Positions 49,431-58,393 of a stretch of DNA of 64,000 nucleotides are shown here, piece by piece; position 1 is the stretch's first letter, and each line of letters begins with the position of its first letter. The stretch covers positions 1 to 64,000 of the forward strand of contig JAFAFE010000001.1 of assembly GCA_023423655.1 (NCBI GenBank), read 5' to 3'. Under the pieces are notes generated by a model. That model was given only the letters and a program-made list of their open reading frames with translations. It did no database searches and had not been told where the DNA came from. The position numbers were made by a program, and so were the translations under genes. Source of the DNA: Pseudomonadota bacterium (GTDB lineage: Bacteria > Pseudomonadota > Alphaproteobacteria > Sphingomonadales > Sphingomonadaceae).

Positions 49431-50762
49431 TCAATACCGCTCCAGCTCGACGCCCATCTTGCGATAGCCGTGGACGAAACAGGCGTTGGTGCGCTCGACC
49501 TCGCCCGTCACATGGACGCGCAGGCGGCGTTTGGCCATTTCTTCCATCAGGATCGAAATTTGCAATTCGGCAAGGCGCGCGCCGACACAACGGTGGATGC
49601 CGTGGCCGAATGCCAGATGCCGCCGCGCATTTTCGCGGTCGACGATGATGTCGTCGGGCCGTTCGAACACCGCTTCGTCGCGGTTGGCGGAAATATACCA
49701 CAGGATGAGCTTGTCCATCGCCTTGACCTCATGGCCGAACAGTTCGGCATCGGCGGTCGCGGTGCGGCGCATATGCGCGAGCGGCGTTTGCCAGCGGATA
49801 ATTTCCGACGTGGCATTGGGAATGAGCGCCGGATTGGCCTCAAGCTTGGCGCGCTCGTCGGGGAATTTATCCATGCCATAAGCATAAGCCGACATACTAT
49901 TACGCGTCGTATCATTGCCGCCGACGATGAGCAGGACAAGATTGCCCATAAATTCTTCGTCCGACATATGGCTCATCGCCTCGCTATGGATCATCATCGA
50001 GATGAGATCGGGCGTGGGTTCGGCGTTGAGTTTGCTGTCCCAAAGCTGTTTGAAATTGGCCGCCATGTCATAAAGGACGGCAAGCCGCTGTTCCTTTAAC
50101 GCGGCGCTGGTGGCAATTTCGATATCGCCCGCCCAATCCGACCAATAGGTCAGCTTGCGGCGGTTTTCCCACGGAAAATCGAACAGGATGGCGAGCATCT
50201 GGGTGGTGAGTTCGATCGACACTTTATCCACCCAATCAAAGCTTTCGCCGACCGGGAGCGCATCCAATATTTCCGCCGTGCGCTGGCGGATATCGCCCGA
50301 CATACGCGTCATTTCGGCAGGGGTAAAGGCGGGCGCGACCGTGCGGCGCTGGCCGGTGTGCTGCGGGCGGTCCATCGCGATGAACATCGGCAACTGGATG
50401 CGGTCATCATCATTGCGGTCGGCAATGGTGATGCCGCTATATTCCCACGACGAGGAATAAAGTTCGGGCAGCGATTCGACGTGCTGGATCGCGGCATGGC
50501 TGGAAATATTCCAATAAGGGCCGAAAATACTATTTTCGCAGCGATTGACCGGCGCATCGCGACGCATCGCGCGGAATGGCTCCTGCCATTTATCCTCGCG
50601 ATACAATTCGGGACGGCTCATATCATTGGGCGCGCTGGGCGGCGGATCTTCGCTGCGCGGCACATTCATCCGCTCGGGAATCCAGTCCTCCCCTACAGTA
50701 TCGCTGGGGCTATCGGCGATGCCGGATGCGTGCGTCAGTTCCTCTACGGCTTGGTTGTCCAT
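49431..50762 (-). CDS. Cytochrome P450, CYP153-like
   Basis: The 443-residue P450 has the I-helix GGNDTTRNS (281-289), EIIR (320-323), and the heme loop FGHGIHRCVG with Cys392. IFGPYWNIS (79-87), SGITIAD, LPMFIAMDRPQH (124-135), FDWVDKVSIELTTQMLAILF (175-194) and RWQTPLAHMRRTA follow the CYP153 pattern; these enzymes hydroxylate alkanes or fatty acids at the terminal carbon. The ATG at 50762 has AGAGGAGAG upstream. No ferredoxin or reductase gene is adjacent, so its electron donors must be elsewhere; the ferredoxin reductase at 22044 is one candidate. Confidence 0.92.
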   Translation of the reverse strand: MDNQAVEELTHASGIADSPSDTVGEDWIPERMNVPRSEDPPPSAPNDMSRPELYREDKWQEPFRAMRRDAPVNRCENSIFGPYWNISSHAAIQHVESLPELYSSSWEYSGITIADRNDDDRIQLPMFIAMDRPQHTGQRRTVAPAFTPAEMTRMSGDIRQRTAEILDALPVGESFDWVDKVSIELTTQMLAILFDFPWENRRKLTYWSDWAGDIEIATSAALKEQRLAVLYDMAANFKQLWDSKLNAEPTPDLISMMIHSEAMSHMSDEEFMGNLVLLIVGGNDTTRNSMSAYAYGMDKFPDERAKLEANPALIPNATSEIIRWQTPLAHMRRTATADAELFGHEVKAMDKLILWYISANRDEAVFERPDDIIVDRENARRHLAFGHGIHRCVGARLAELQISILMEEMAKRRLRVHVTGEVERTNACFVHGYRKMGVELERY

Positions 50763-50971
50763 CAAACACTCTCCTCTGGCCCGTCGCGAAACAGCTTAAG
50801 CGAATCACGAATCAAGCGGCGTCCGGCTTTTTGCCGTTACATAAGACAGACTGCCCTTACTGACACATATGTCAATGGCTATTCGGCGGAAGAGGGGAAT
50901 TAATTTGGCGGGTTGGGGGGATTAGGCGCGGAACGAGGGAAACGGGAAAGGGAGAAGTAGAGTTAAGACAA

Positions 50972-51156
50972 TCTCCCCTCTCCCCTTGTGGGAGAGGGTT
51001 GCGTAGACTTGCGAGCTTGCTCGCTAGTCGGAGCTGGGTGAGGGGTAAGCGATTGCACCGCAATCGCGCGAACCTTCGGTTCGCATACCCCTCTACCAAC
51101 TGCGCCTAACGCCTGCGGCGTAAGGCTTCGTATCCTTCTCCCACAAGGGGAGAAGG
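50972..51156. repeat. ~185-base nested inverted repeat upstream of the P450 gene
   Basis: The ends are TCTCCCCTCTCCCC with TTGTGGGAGAGGG (50972-50998) and CCTTCTCCC with GGGGAGAAGG (about 51133-51156). Inside are palindromes (GCGAGCTTGCTCGC; CGCGAACCTTCGGTTCGC; CGCCTGCGGCG). It is the same element type as 40758-40945. The 464-base gap 50763-51226 holds only this repeat and the P450 upstream region. Confidence 0.8.
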
Positions 51157-51226
51157 TTTGCGGGGCTGGAGAGAAGGGGCGTGGGGAGCAAAGGGTTAGC
51201 GGACGCTCCCCCAGCCCCCCCCCCCT

Positions 51227-52495
51227 TCACGCCATACCTTCCTCCAAATCCTCGGCGCGGAATTTGCGGCGTCCGGTCAATTTCGACCACCAGCCGCCGC
51301 CCGATTTCAAGACGCCCGCACGGAACATCCTGACCGACAGCCAGATGACGAGCGCGACCCAGGCGCTTTGCCACAGGATTGCGACCAGATGCGGCCATAA
51401 AGCCGCGTCATGCACGCCATGCGCGGCCATAGCGAGCGGCGAGCTGAACGGGATGATTTCGGCGATGCGCGCGACCATCGTGGCAGGGGCGGCAGCGGCG
51501 GCGGTCGCCAGCCCGAACATCGCCATTTGCACCAAAGTGATGGGGAGCGAGAGCATCTGGATTTCGCGGATGGTCGCCGCTTGCGAGCCGATCCCCAGAA
51601 ACAGCGCGCCCAAAATGAGAAAGGCGAGGATGAAATAGACAAAGCATAATAGCCCGAACAATGGCCAGCCGATAGCAGGCGCAACCACCGCAAGCGCGCT
51701 GGCGATATTGGGGTCCGCCGCCCCGATAAGCTGCGGCAAGGCCATCGCGCCTATCCCCGCCCAAAAGGCGATGAACAGGAAAGCGACCCCCAACATCCCC
51801 AGCAATTTGCCAAAAAACACCGATTCGAGCGGGGCGGCGGCGGCAAGGATTTCGATGACCTTATTGGCCTTTTCCTCCGCCATCATCCCGACCGACTGGT
51901 TCGCAAGGATGAGCGTCAGCATGAACAAGGTGATGACCGCGACAAAGGCCAGCAAATTGCGGCCCATGCGCGAATCCTGTTCCTGTTTGGCGACGACAAA
52001 AGTGGGGTTGGCGGCCATGTCTGCACGATCGCCGAGCGCGGCGCTGCGCAAAGTTTGCGTTGCCAGATTGGCGAGATAGGGACCGGACACAGTCTTGTCC
52101 GACGCCTTGATAATGACGGGCCGCGCCGGATCGCCATAAAGGATCGCGCGCGTGTCATAATCCTTGTCGAGCATCAGCCGCTTGGCCTGCGCGGGAACAT
52201 CCGCACCGGGCATGACAAAATGGAGCGCGGGCGGCTGTATCTCTTCGATCATCCCGTCGCGCATCATCTTGTCGGCAGCGCGATAGGCCGGCACCGCATC
52301 GGCAGGCGCGATGATGATGATGCGGTCCTTGGCGCTGCTGCCATCGGCAACCGCCGCGGCCCCCATGCCGCCAAGGCCTCCGAACGCAACCATCAGCAAC
52401 GGCGCGAGCAGGAATAACAGGAAAGTCGGCGTCATCACAATCGCCAGAAAGTCGCGCCGCGCAACTACCAGGGCCTGCCGGATATTCTGGTTCAT
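51227..52495 (-). CDS. ABC-2 type transporter permease (NatB-like)
   Basis: The 422-residue protein has one N-terminal helix (about residues 22-42), a large extracytoplasmic domain (about 45-170), and six C-terminal helices with EEKANKVIEIL, the ABC-2/NatB signature. Such permeases pair with one ATPase to export Na+ or drugs. The start overlaps the stop of the ATPase gene by four bases (ATGA), so they are coupled. A hydrophilic, arginine-rich C-terminal tail follows the last helix. Confidence 0.88.
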   Translation of the reverse strand: MNQNIRQALVVARRDFLAIVMTPTFLLFLLAPLLMVAFGGLGGMGAAAVADGSSAKDRIIIIAPADAVPAYRAADKMMRDGMIEEIQPPALHFVMPGADVPAQAKRLMLDKDYDTRAILYGDPARPVIIKASDKTVSGPYLANLATQTLRSAALGDRADMAANPTFVVAKQEQDSRMGRNLLAFVAVITLFMLTLILANQSVGMMAEEKANKVIEILAAAAPLESVFFGKLLGMLGVAFLFIAFWAGIGAMALPQLIGAADPNIASALAVVAPAIGWPLFGLLCFVYFILAFLILGALFLGIGSQAATIREIQMLSLPITLVQMAMFGLATAAAAAPATMVARIAEIIPFSSPLAMAAHGVHDAALWPHLVAILWQSAWVALVIWLSVRMFRAGVLKSGGGWWSKLTGRRKFRAEDLEEGMA

Positions 52496-53451
52496 GCCGA
52501 TGGCTCCTCCTGCGCATGGCCGGTGGCGGGTAGGCCCGCGCTGCTGCCCGCTTCAGCATCGGCCTTGCGCACAATTTCGACAAAGGCTTCGTGAAGGCCG
52601 GGGCGGTCGAGCGTGAGCCGCTCGATGCCCAGCCCGCCTTCGACGATGCGGGCAAGCGCGGCTTGCGCTTCGCCTTCTTTGACCGGAGCCTGCCACAGCC
52701 CGCCTTGCGCATTGGCTCCGGACGGCAGGAGGGCGGCCACCTTGGCCGGGTCCGCGCCCGCCTCCGGCATATAGCGCAGATAGAGCGGCAAGGTCCCGCG
52801 CGCTTCCTCGACCGTCCCTTCAAAGCGACGTTTCGACCGTGCGATAATCGCCAGCCGGTCGCACAGACGTTCGGCATGGGCCATCACATGGGTCGAAAAA
52901 ATCACAGTCGCGCCGCGCGCCTGTTCGGCCCGGATCAGTGTTTCCAGCCGCTCCTGATTGACCGGATCAAGGCCCGAAAAAGGTTCGTCCAGCACGATCA
53001 GTTCGGGCTGATGCACGATGGAGCCGATAAGCTGGACCATCTGCGCCATGCCTTTCGACATTTTCTTGACCTTTTCGTCAATCACGCGCGACAGGCCCGC
53101 TTGCTCCATCAAAAGACCCGCGCGTGTCCTGCCGGTTTTCCAGTCAAGCCCGCGCAACGCGCCCATGAAGGCCACCGCCTCGCGCGCGACCATATTGGGG
53201 TAAAGCCCGCGTTCTTCGGGAAGATAGCCGATGCGGTTGGCGGCACGGCGCGGCTTGGTTTCGCCCAGCACATTGCGCGTGCCGCTATCGGGGTCGATAA
53301 TGCCGAGCATCATGCGGATCGTCGTCGTCTTACCCGCACCATTGGGGCCAAGCACACCATAAATCGTGCCGCGCGGCACCGCGAGGCTGACCTTATCGAC
53401 CGCACAATAATTTTCGAAATATTTGACCAGCCTGTCCGCCGTCAACACCAT
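52492..53451 (-). CDS. ABC transporter ATP-binding protein (NatA-like)
   Basis: The 319-residue ATPase has Walker A GPNGAGKTT, the signature SKGMAQMVQL (a degenerate form of LSGGQ), and Walker B LIVLDEPFSGLDP, with the switch His in STHVMAHAE. The C-terminal ~90 residues resemble the NatA regulatory extension. The ATG at 53451 is preferred over the TTG at 53460. It forms a two-gene export system with the permease; the substrate is unknown. Confidence 0.92.
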   Translation of the reverse strand: MVLTADRLVKYFENYCAVDKVSLAVPRGTIYGVLGPNGAGKTTTIRMMLGIIDPDSGTRNVLGETKPRRAANRIGYLPEERGLYPNMVAREAVAFMGALRGLDWKTGRTRAGLLMEQAGLSRVIDEKVKKMSKGMAQMVQLIGSIVHQPELIVLDEPFSGLDPVNQERLETLIRAEQARGATVIFSTHVMAHAERLCDRLAIIARSKRRFEGTVEEARGTLPLYLRYMPEAGADPAKVAALLPSGANAQGGLWQAPVKEGEAQAALARIVEGGLGIERLTLDRPGLHEAFVEIVRKADAEAGSSAGLPATGHAQEEPSA

Positions 53452-53561
53452 GTCGTTCAATATCTTTATCCCGTTCCGCGCAGCAGGCCGAAAGCCCGCC
53501 TTAACCCGCGATTGTTTAAGAACGGTTTAGCTTATGCGCATCATCTGGCAAGAGAGGCGCG

Positions 53562-54629
53562 ATGAGCCGTAAGCCCCCCACCATCTATTCCGGTGCGCCC
53601 CTTGTTGCCGCGCTTCAGGATGAAGCACGCGATGCGGGCTTTGTCGCGTACGGGGTAGCCGATGCCGATGCCGCCCCGCAAAGCGCCGCGCGGCTCAAAC
53701 AATGGCTCGATGAAGGCCGACATGGCGATATGCTATGGATGGAAGAGCGTGCCAGCCAGCGCGGCAGCCCCAAAGGCTTGTGGCCCGAGGTGCGCTCGGT
53801 CATCGCGCTCGGCATGAGCTATGCGCCCGCAATAGACCCGCTCGGCTTGGCCGCGCATCCGGACCGTGGCCGGATTTCGGTTTATGCACAAGGCGCGGAC
53901 TATCATGACGTCGTCAAGCGCGCGCTCAAACGGGTCGCCACCTGGCTGGTCCATCATAGCGCGGACGCCGATGTCAAAGTCTTTGTCGATACCGCCCCTG
54001 TCATGGAAAAGCCGCTCGCCGAAGCCGCCGGCCTTGGCTGGCAGGGCAAGCATAGCAATCTGGTCAGCCGCGATCATGGCAGTTGGCTGTTTCTCGGCGC
54101 TATCTATACGACGCTCGCTTTGCCCTCGTCCAAGGCGGGCAAGGACCGGTGCGGGCGCTGCACCGCCTGCCAAGAGGCTTGCCCGACCGATGCGTTCCCC
54201 GCGCCCTACCGCGTCGACGCGCGGCGCTGTATTTCCTATCTCACGATTGAAAATAAGGGACCGATCCCGATTGAGTTTCGCAAAGCCATCGGCAACCGCA
54301 TCTATGGCTGCGATGATTGCCTGGCGGTATGCCCGTGGAATAAATTCGCGCAAAGTGCCGCCGCCAACCGCGCTTTCCTGCCCCGCGCGGAAATGGTCGC
54401 GCCGTCGCTTGGCGACCTGCTCGCGCTTGACGATGCCAGCTTTCGTCAGGTCTTTGCAGGCTCGCCCATCAAGCGCATCGGCCGCGACCGGATGGTGCGC
54501 AATGCCGCGATTGCTGCGGGCAATAGTGGCGATACGGCGCTGGTGCCGGTGCTGAAGACACTCTGCACCGACCCTTCCGAAGTCGTCGCCGAGGCCGCAT
54601 TATGGGCGTTGGCGGAACTTACCGCCTAA
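53562..54629 (+). CDS. queG: Epoxyqueuosine reductase
   Basis: The 355-residue protein has the cobalamin-dependent QueG layout with two ferredoxin-type 4Fe-4S motifs: CGRCTACQEACPTDAF and CDDCLAVCPWNKF. The N-terminal GFVAYGVADADA and the central FVDTAPVMEKPLAEAAGLGWQGKHSNLVS are typical. It reduces epoxyqueuosine to queuosine in tRNA, completing the pathway after QueA. A C-terminal HEAT-like tail is present. GAGAGG lies upstream of the ATG. It is divergent from the ABC transporter genes. Confidence 0.95.
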   Translation: MSRKPPTIYSGAPLVAALQDEARDAGFVAYGVADADAAPQSAARLKQWLDEGRHGDMLWMEERASQRGSPKGLWPEVRSVIALGMSYAPAIDPLGLAAHPDRGRISVYAQGADYHDVVKRALKRVATWLVHHSADADVKVFVDTAPVMEKPLAEAAGLGWQGKHSNLVSRDHGSWLFLGAIYTTLALPSSKAGKDRCGRCTACQEACPTDAFPAPYRVDARRCISYLTIENKGPIPIEFRKAIGNRIYGCDDCLAVCPWNKFAQSAAANRAFLPRAEMVAPSLGDLLALDDASFRQVFAGSPIKRIGRDRMVRNAAIAAGNSGDTALVPVLKTLCTDPSEVVAEAALWALAELTA

Positions 54630-54633
54630 GCCC

Positions 54634-55014
54634 CTACCGCCTAAGCAATGCGCTACAGGACGAGGCGGGCATATCGATGCCTGCGCGGTCGCGGGCTTCG
54701 GCATAGGTGACGACGGCTTCGCTTCCTGCGCGCGGGGCATAGAGATAGGCGTCGAGCACACAGCGGTCATTGACGAATTGCAGCTTGCGCCCTGCCCCTT
54801 CGCGCACATCAAGGCGCGGCTTGCCGAACAGGTTACCGAGCGCGCGCGCATCTTTCCCGGCCAGCTCGACCGGCGCGCCGGGGCCTGCACCAAGATAGGG
54901 GTTGGGCGCGGGCCGCACCGCTGCGGGTGCCGTCTTGGGCGGAGGCACCGCCGCGCCGCACGCCGACAAAGCTGCCATCGCGACCAGCGGGACAATCAGG
55001 CGGTAAGGCATCAT
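54634..55014 (-). CDS. Small lipoprotein of unknown function
   Basis: The 126-residue protein has a lipoprotein signal ending ALSAC (Cys19), a Pro/Ala-rich linker, and a globular tail with two cysteines (DRCVLDAYLYAP; PASSCSALLRR). Its ATG (55014) overlaps the EI24 gene's stop in an ATGA, and AGGATATGAT lies upstream. I do not recognise a family. An envelope location is likely. Confidence 0.72.
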   Translation of the reverse strand: MMPYRLIVPLVAMAALSACGAAVPPPKTAPAAVRPAPNPYLGAGPGAPVELAGKDARALGNLFGKPRLDVREGAGRKLQFVNDRCVLDAYLYAPRAGSEAVVTYAEARDRAGIDMPASSCSALLRR

Positions 55015-55760
55015 ATCATATCCTTTCGGGCAATCCTGTCTGTTCGCGCGGACGCCCGGCCCTCGCGCGCATGAACCAGATGCACCGCCATCGCCGCCCC
55101 CAGCACGGGCGCGAGCAGATTGACGAACGGCACCAGAAAAAGCAGCGCAACGATAAGGCCGAGCGCGATGCGCGTCGGGCGCGCGAGCGGGCGCATCATA
55201 GCGTCAGGGCTTATGCCGCTCTGGCGTCCTTGTCCGCGCCGCTCGCCACGATGACGCGCCATCACCATATCCTGTAAATCGCGCCCCAATAGCAGGCCGT
55301 TCACCGCAATCACCGCGACAATCATCCCGACGCCGGTCACCAGCAGCCCGATATAGATGGGGAGCGCAAGCAGGTTATAGCCAATCGCGCGGCCTGCGGA
55401 GGCAAGGCCGAGCCTCATCCCCCGACCAAGGCCGACCGGCTTGGCCCGCGCGGCAGCAGCGGGGAAATATTTGCGCTCGACCAAGTCGACCACCTCGTCG
55501 GAAAAAATCCCCATGACGAAAATCGCGACCGCGCGGAACAGAAACCAGCCAAGACCGAACGTCACCAGAAAGGCGATCAGCGCCGATTCGCCCTCGCCTA
55601 TCTTATAGCCAAGCTGCGGCGCGACCGCGAGCAGCGCATAATAACCCGCCACCCCCAGCAAAAGGAACAGGCCAAGCGTCAGCAGCACGACCTTGACCAC
55701 CACCCATAAAATGCGCGGTTCGAATAATTGCCGCAAGGCGAGAAGAAAGGCTTGCACCAT
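55011..55760 (-). CDS. EI24-domain membrane protein
   Basis: The 249-residue protein has about five membrane helices and the EI24/CysZ-like pattern, with IFVMGIFSDEVVDLVERKYFP and IGYNLLALPIYIGLLVTGVG. Bacterial CysZ transports sulfate; EI24-domain proteins in sphingomonads have no known role. I chose the ATG at 55760, because MVQAFLLALRQLFEP is the usual family start; a TTG at 55790 is possible. It is translationally coupled to the lipoprotein gene. Confidence 0.8.
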   Translation of the reverse strand: MVQAFLLALRQLFEPRILWVVVKVVLLTLGLFLLLGVAGYYALLAVAPQLGYKIGEGESALIAFLVTFGLGWFLFRAVAIFVMGIFSDEVVDLVERKYFPAAAARAKPVGLGRGMRLGLASAGRAIGYNLLALPIYIGLLVTGVGMIVAVIAVNGLLLGRDLQDMVMARHRGERRGQGRQSGISPDAMMRPLARPTRIALGLIVALLFLVPFVNLLAPVLGAAMAVHLVHAREGRASARTDRIARKDMI

Positions 55761-55865
55761 CACGGCTTGGAATGACCGGCTAATAGTCAAAGGTCAACAA
55801 TAGTTGCGATAATCGGCGACACCGCTTAGGGGCGGACAAAAGTTTTAACCGAGGTGATCCTGTAA

Positions 55866-56861
55866 ATGACTGCTCCCCGTTATGACATTGTCGCCGTCGG
55901 CAATGCGATTGTCGATGTTCTGGCCCGCGCCGAAGATGCTTTCATCGAAGAACGCGCACTCGTCAAAGGCTCGATGCGCCTCATTAATGATGAGGAAGCC
56001 GCCGACCTTTATGACGCGATGGGGCCGGGCATGGAAATGTCGGGCGGCTCTGCGGCCAATACGCTTGCGGGCATGGCGGCTTTGGGGGCGCAATGTGCGT
56101 TTATAGGGCAGGTCGCCGATGACCAGCTTGGCGGTGTGTTCCGCCATGACCTCACCGCGCTCGGTGTCGATTTCGCGACAGCCGCGCGCGCAGGCGAACC
56201 CGCCACCGGCCGCTGCCTCATCCTTGTGACGCCCGACGGGCAGCGCACGATGAACACTTTCCTTGGCGCAGCACAATATCTGCCCGAAAGCGCGCTTGAT
56301 GCCGATGTGATCCGCGCAGGCGATATTCTTTATCTCGAAGGCTATTTGTGGAACGCGCCGCAATCGCGCGCCGCAATGGAAGGCGCGATTGCCATCGCCA
56401 AGCAAGCGGGCCGCAAGGTCGCTTTCACTCTATCCGACACTTTTGTCGTGATGGGCCATCGCGACGAATTTCTGGCGCTGATGGACGAAGGCAAGATCGA
56501 CATCATGTTCGCCAACGAACATGAGCTGGCAGAACTTGCCGGCACGGACGATTTTGACGCAGGCGTTGCGGCGGTCGCGGCAAAAGTCCCACTGCTCATC
56601 GCCACGCGCGGCGCCAATGGCGCGGTCGCGGTAACGGGCGGCGAACGCTACACGGTCAAGGCCGAACCGATTGATGCAGTGATCGACACCACCGGCGCGG
56701 GCGACCTGTTTGCCGCAGGTTTTCTGGCCGGTCTTGCACAAGGCCGCTCGATTGACGAGGCGCTCACCATGGGTGCGGTCAGCGCCCGCGCGGTCATCGC
56801 CCAGGTCGGCCCGCGCGTGCAAGGGGATTTGAAGGCGCTGGTCGCGAACCGGTTAGGCTGA
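55866..56861 (+). CDS. Adenosine kinase (PfkB family)
   Basis: The 331-residue ribokinase-family protein has VGNAIVDVLA, MEMSGGSAANTLAGMAALG and the C-terminal TTGAGDLFAAGFLAG with the catalytic Asp. The N-terminal GNAIVDV and GPGMEMSGGSAANT are those of alphaproteobacterial adenosine kinases, which phosphorylate adenosine to AMP. It stands alone; GAGG lies 11 bases before the ATG. A role in purine salvage complements purH. Confidence 0.9.
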   Translation: MTAPRYDIVAVGNAIVDVLARAEDAFIEERALVKGSMRLINDEEAADLYDAMGPGMEMSGGSAANTLAGMAALGAQCAFIGQVADDQLGGVFRHDLTALGVDFATAARAGEPATGRCLILVTPDGQRTMNTFLGAAQYLPESALDADVIRAGDILYLEGYLWNAPQSRAAMEGAIAIAKQAGRKVAFTLSDTFVVMGHRDEFLALMDEGKIDIMFANEHELAELAGTDDFDAGVAAVAAKVPLLIATRGANGAVAVTGGERYTVKAEPIDAVIDTTGAGDLFAAGFLAGLAQGRSIDEALTMGAVSARAVIAQVGPRVQGDLKALVANRLG

Positions 56862-56866
56862 ACGCC

Positions 56867-58393
56867 TTACGCCCCGTTCGCTTCTTCGGTGATTTTGGAG
56901 CCTTTGCGGAATAGCTCGCGGTCGGTCGGGCCGAAGCCGCGTGTCCAGATCCACCAGCCATAGACCGCCAATATCGTCGGGATACCGAACAACAGTTCCG
57001 CCCATTCGGGAAGATAAGTGAAGCCTATCCCGACGACGCTGGCAAACAGCGCGGCAACGACCAGCGACCAGCGCCAATTATTGACACTCGCGCCAAGCAA
57101 ATGGGTGAGGAGGCGCGCTTTGACGATCGAGGCAAAGGCGAGCGCACACATCAGGGCAGCGGCGACCGCAACCGCCATCAGGATCGGCATATCGGGTTCG
57201 ACCCGCTTGGCGACCATGATGAAGAGAACCGACAGCACCGCTTGCAAGCCCAGCATCGCGACCGAGATCATAAGATTGCGGTGGCGCGCGACATAGACCA
57301 GCACCGATTCGCTGACGACGGCGGTGGCGGCGACCACTTCGGCGGCGAGCAGGAAAGCGAGCGCGCCGGTGCCGATGACAAATTCGCGGCCGACAAGCCC
57401 CATCACCCCTTCACCGGGGATGCCGAGCGCGAGCGCGATTCCAGCCTGCATCGCGATAATCCAGAAACCGACCTGGCTCACTTGCGCGGCAATTTCCTTA
57501 AGCTTGCCTTCTTTGAGGTTGCGCGTGATGACCGGCCCCAAAATCGGGTCAAAGCTGGTTTTAAGCTTTTGCGGCAGCGAGGCGACTTGCTGGGCGACAT
57601 AATAAATGCCGACCACCGCTGGCGTCGCAAACAGGCCGAGAATGGCAAGGTCTAGGCGACGCGAACCCCATTCAATCGCATCGGCGGCGGCAAGCGGCGC
57701 ATTTTTGCGCGCTATCTCCCAAAGCCGGGAGGGACGCGGTTGCCAGTTGCGCGGAAAGCCATAGCTTTTGAGCATCGGGATGAGCGCGGTCACGAACGCC
57801 GCAAGCATCGCGACGACATAAGACAGGATGAGGCCGTCCCGCAGCGAATAGAAAGCAAAGCCGAACGCCGCGAGGCTGATCGCCCACGGTTCGACCACCG
57901 AGCGCGCGCGCACGGTTGCGCCGATATCAAAACGGTAAGCAAGCGCCGCCAAGGCAATATCCGCGCCCGAAATCGCAAAGATGATGAGCGGGAAGAAACG
58001 GTCGAAATCGTTAATCCGGCTGTTCGGGAACATGATGTGCGGGAACAGGATCAATATGCCGCCCGCGACCATCGACACGATGAAGGCAAGCAATATTCCG
58101 TCCCATACGACACAGGCCGGATCGCGGTCGGTCGAGGATAATTGTTCGGCAAGGCCGCGCTTCAGCCCTAATGTCGCAAGCTGGGCGGCCAGTTCGACCA
58201 CCAGCACCGCATAGGCAAACCGGCCCAATGCTTCCGGCCCGTACCAGCGCCCGGCGAAATAGAGGAAGGGCAAACGCGCGGCGAGGCGGAGCAGAAAGCC
58301 CAGAAAATTGGTGCGCCCGCCCTTGGCCAGCGCCTTGACATCGCCGCCCTCCATTTCGGTCGGATCAGGCGGGATCGGTTTGGCCGTGGTCAA
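56867..58393 (-). CDS. Polysaccharide/lipopolysaccharide flippase (second)
   Basis: The 508-residue protein has about 12-14 membrane helices. An N-terminal hydrophilic lead (KALAKGGRTNFLGFLLRLAA) is followed by FLYFAGRWYGPEALGRFAYAVLV, the Wzx-type entry. The start is TTG at 58393, overlapping the gpsA stop (TTGA), with GGAG about nine bases upstream in gpsA; an ATG at 58354 lacks a ribosome site. It is the third gene of the tsaD-gpsA-flippase operon. It is unlike the flippase at 798 in its N-terminus, and its substrate is unknown. Confidence 0.85.
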   Translation of the reverse strand: MTTAKPIPPDPTEMEGGDVKALAKGGRTNFLGFLLRLAARLPFLYFAGRWYGPEALGRFAYAVLVVELAAQLATLGLKRGLAEQLSSTDRDPACVVWDGILLAFIVSMVAGGILILFPHIMFPNSRINDFDRFFPLIIFAISGADIALAALAYRFDIGATVRARSVVEPWAISLAAFGFAFYSLRDGLILSYVVAMLAAFVTALIPMLKSYGFPRNWQPRPSRLWEIARKNAPLAAADAIEWGSRRLDLAILGLFATPAVVGIYYVAQQVASLPQKLKTSFDPILGPVITRNLKEGKLKEIAAQVSQVGFWIIAMQAGIALALGIPGEGVMGLVGREFVIGTGALAFLLAAEVVAATAVVSESVLVYVARHRNLMISVAMLGLQAVLSVLFIMVAKRVEPDMPILMAVAVAAALMCALAFASIVKARLLTHLLGASVNNWRWSLVVAALFASVVGIGFTYLPEWAELLFGIPTILAVYGWWIWTRGFGPTDRELFRKGSKITEEANGA

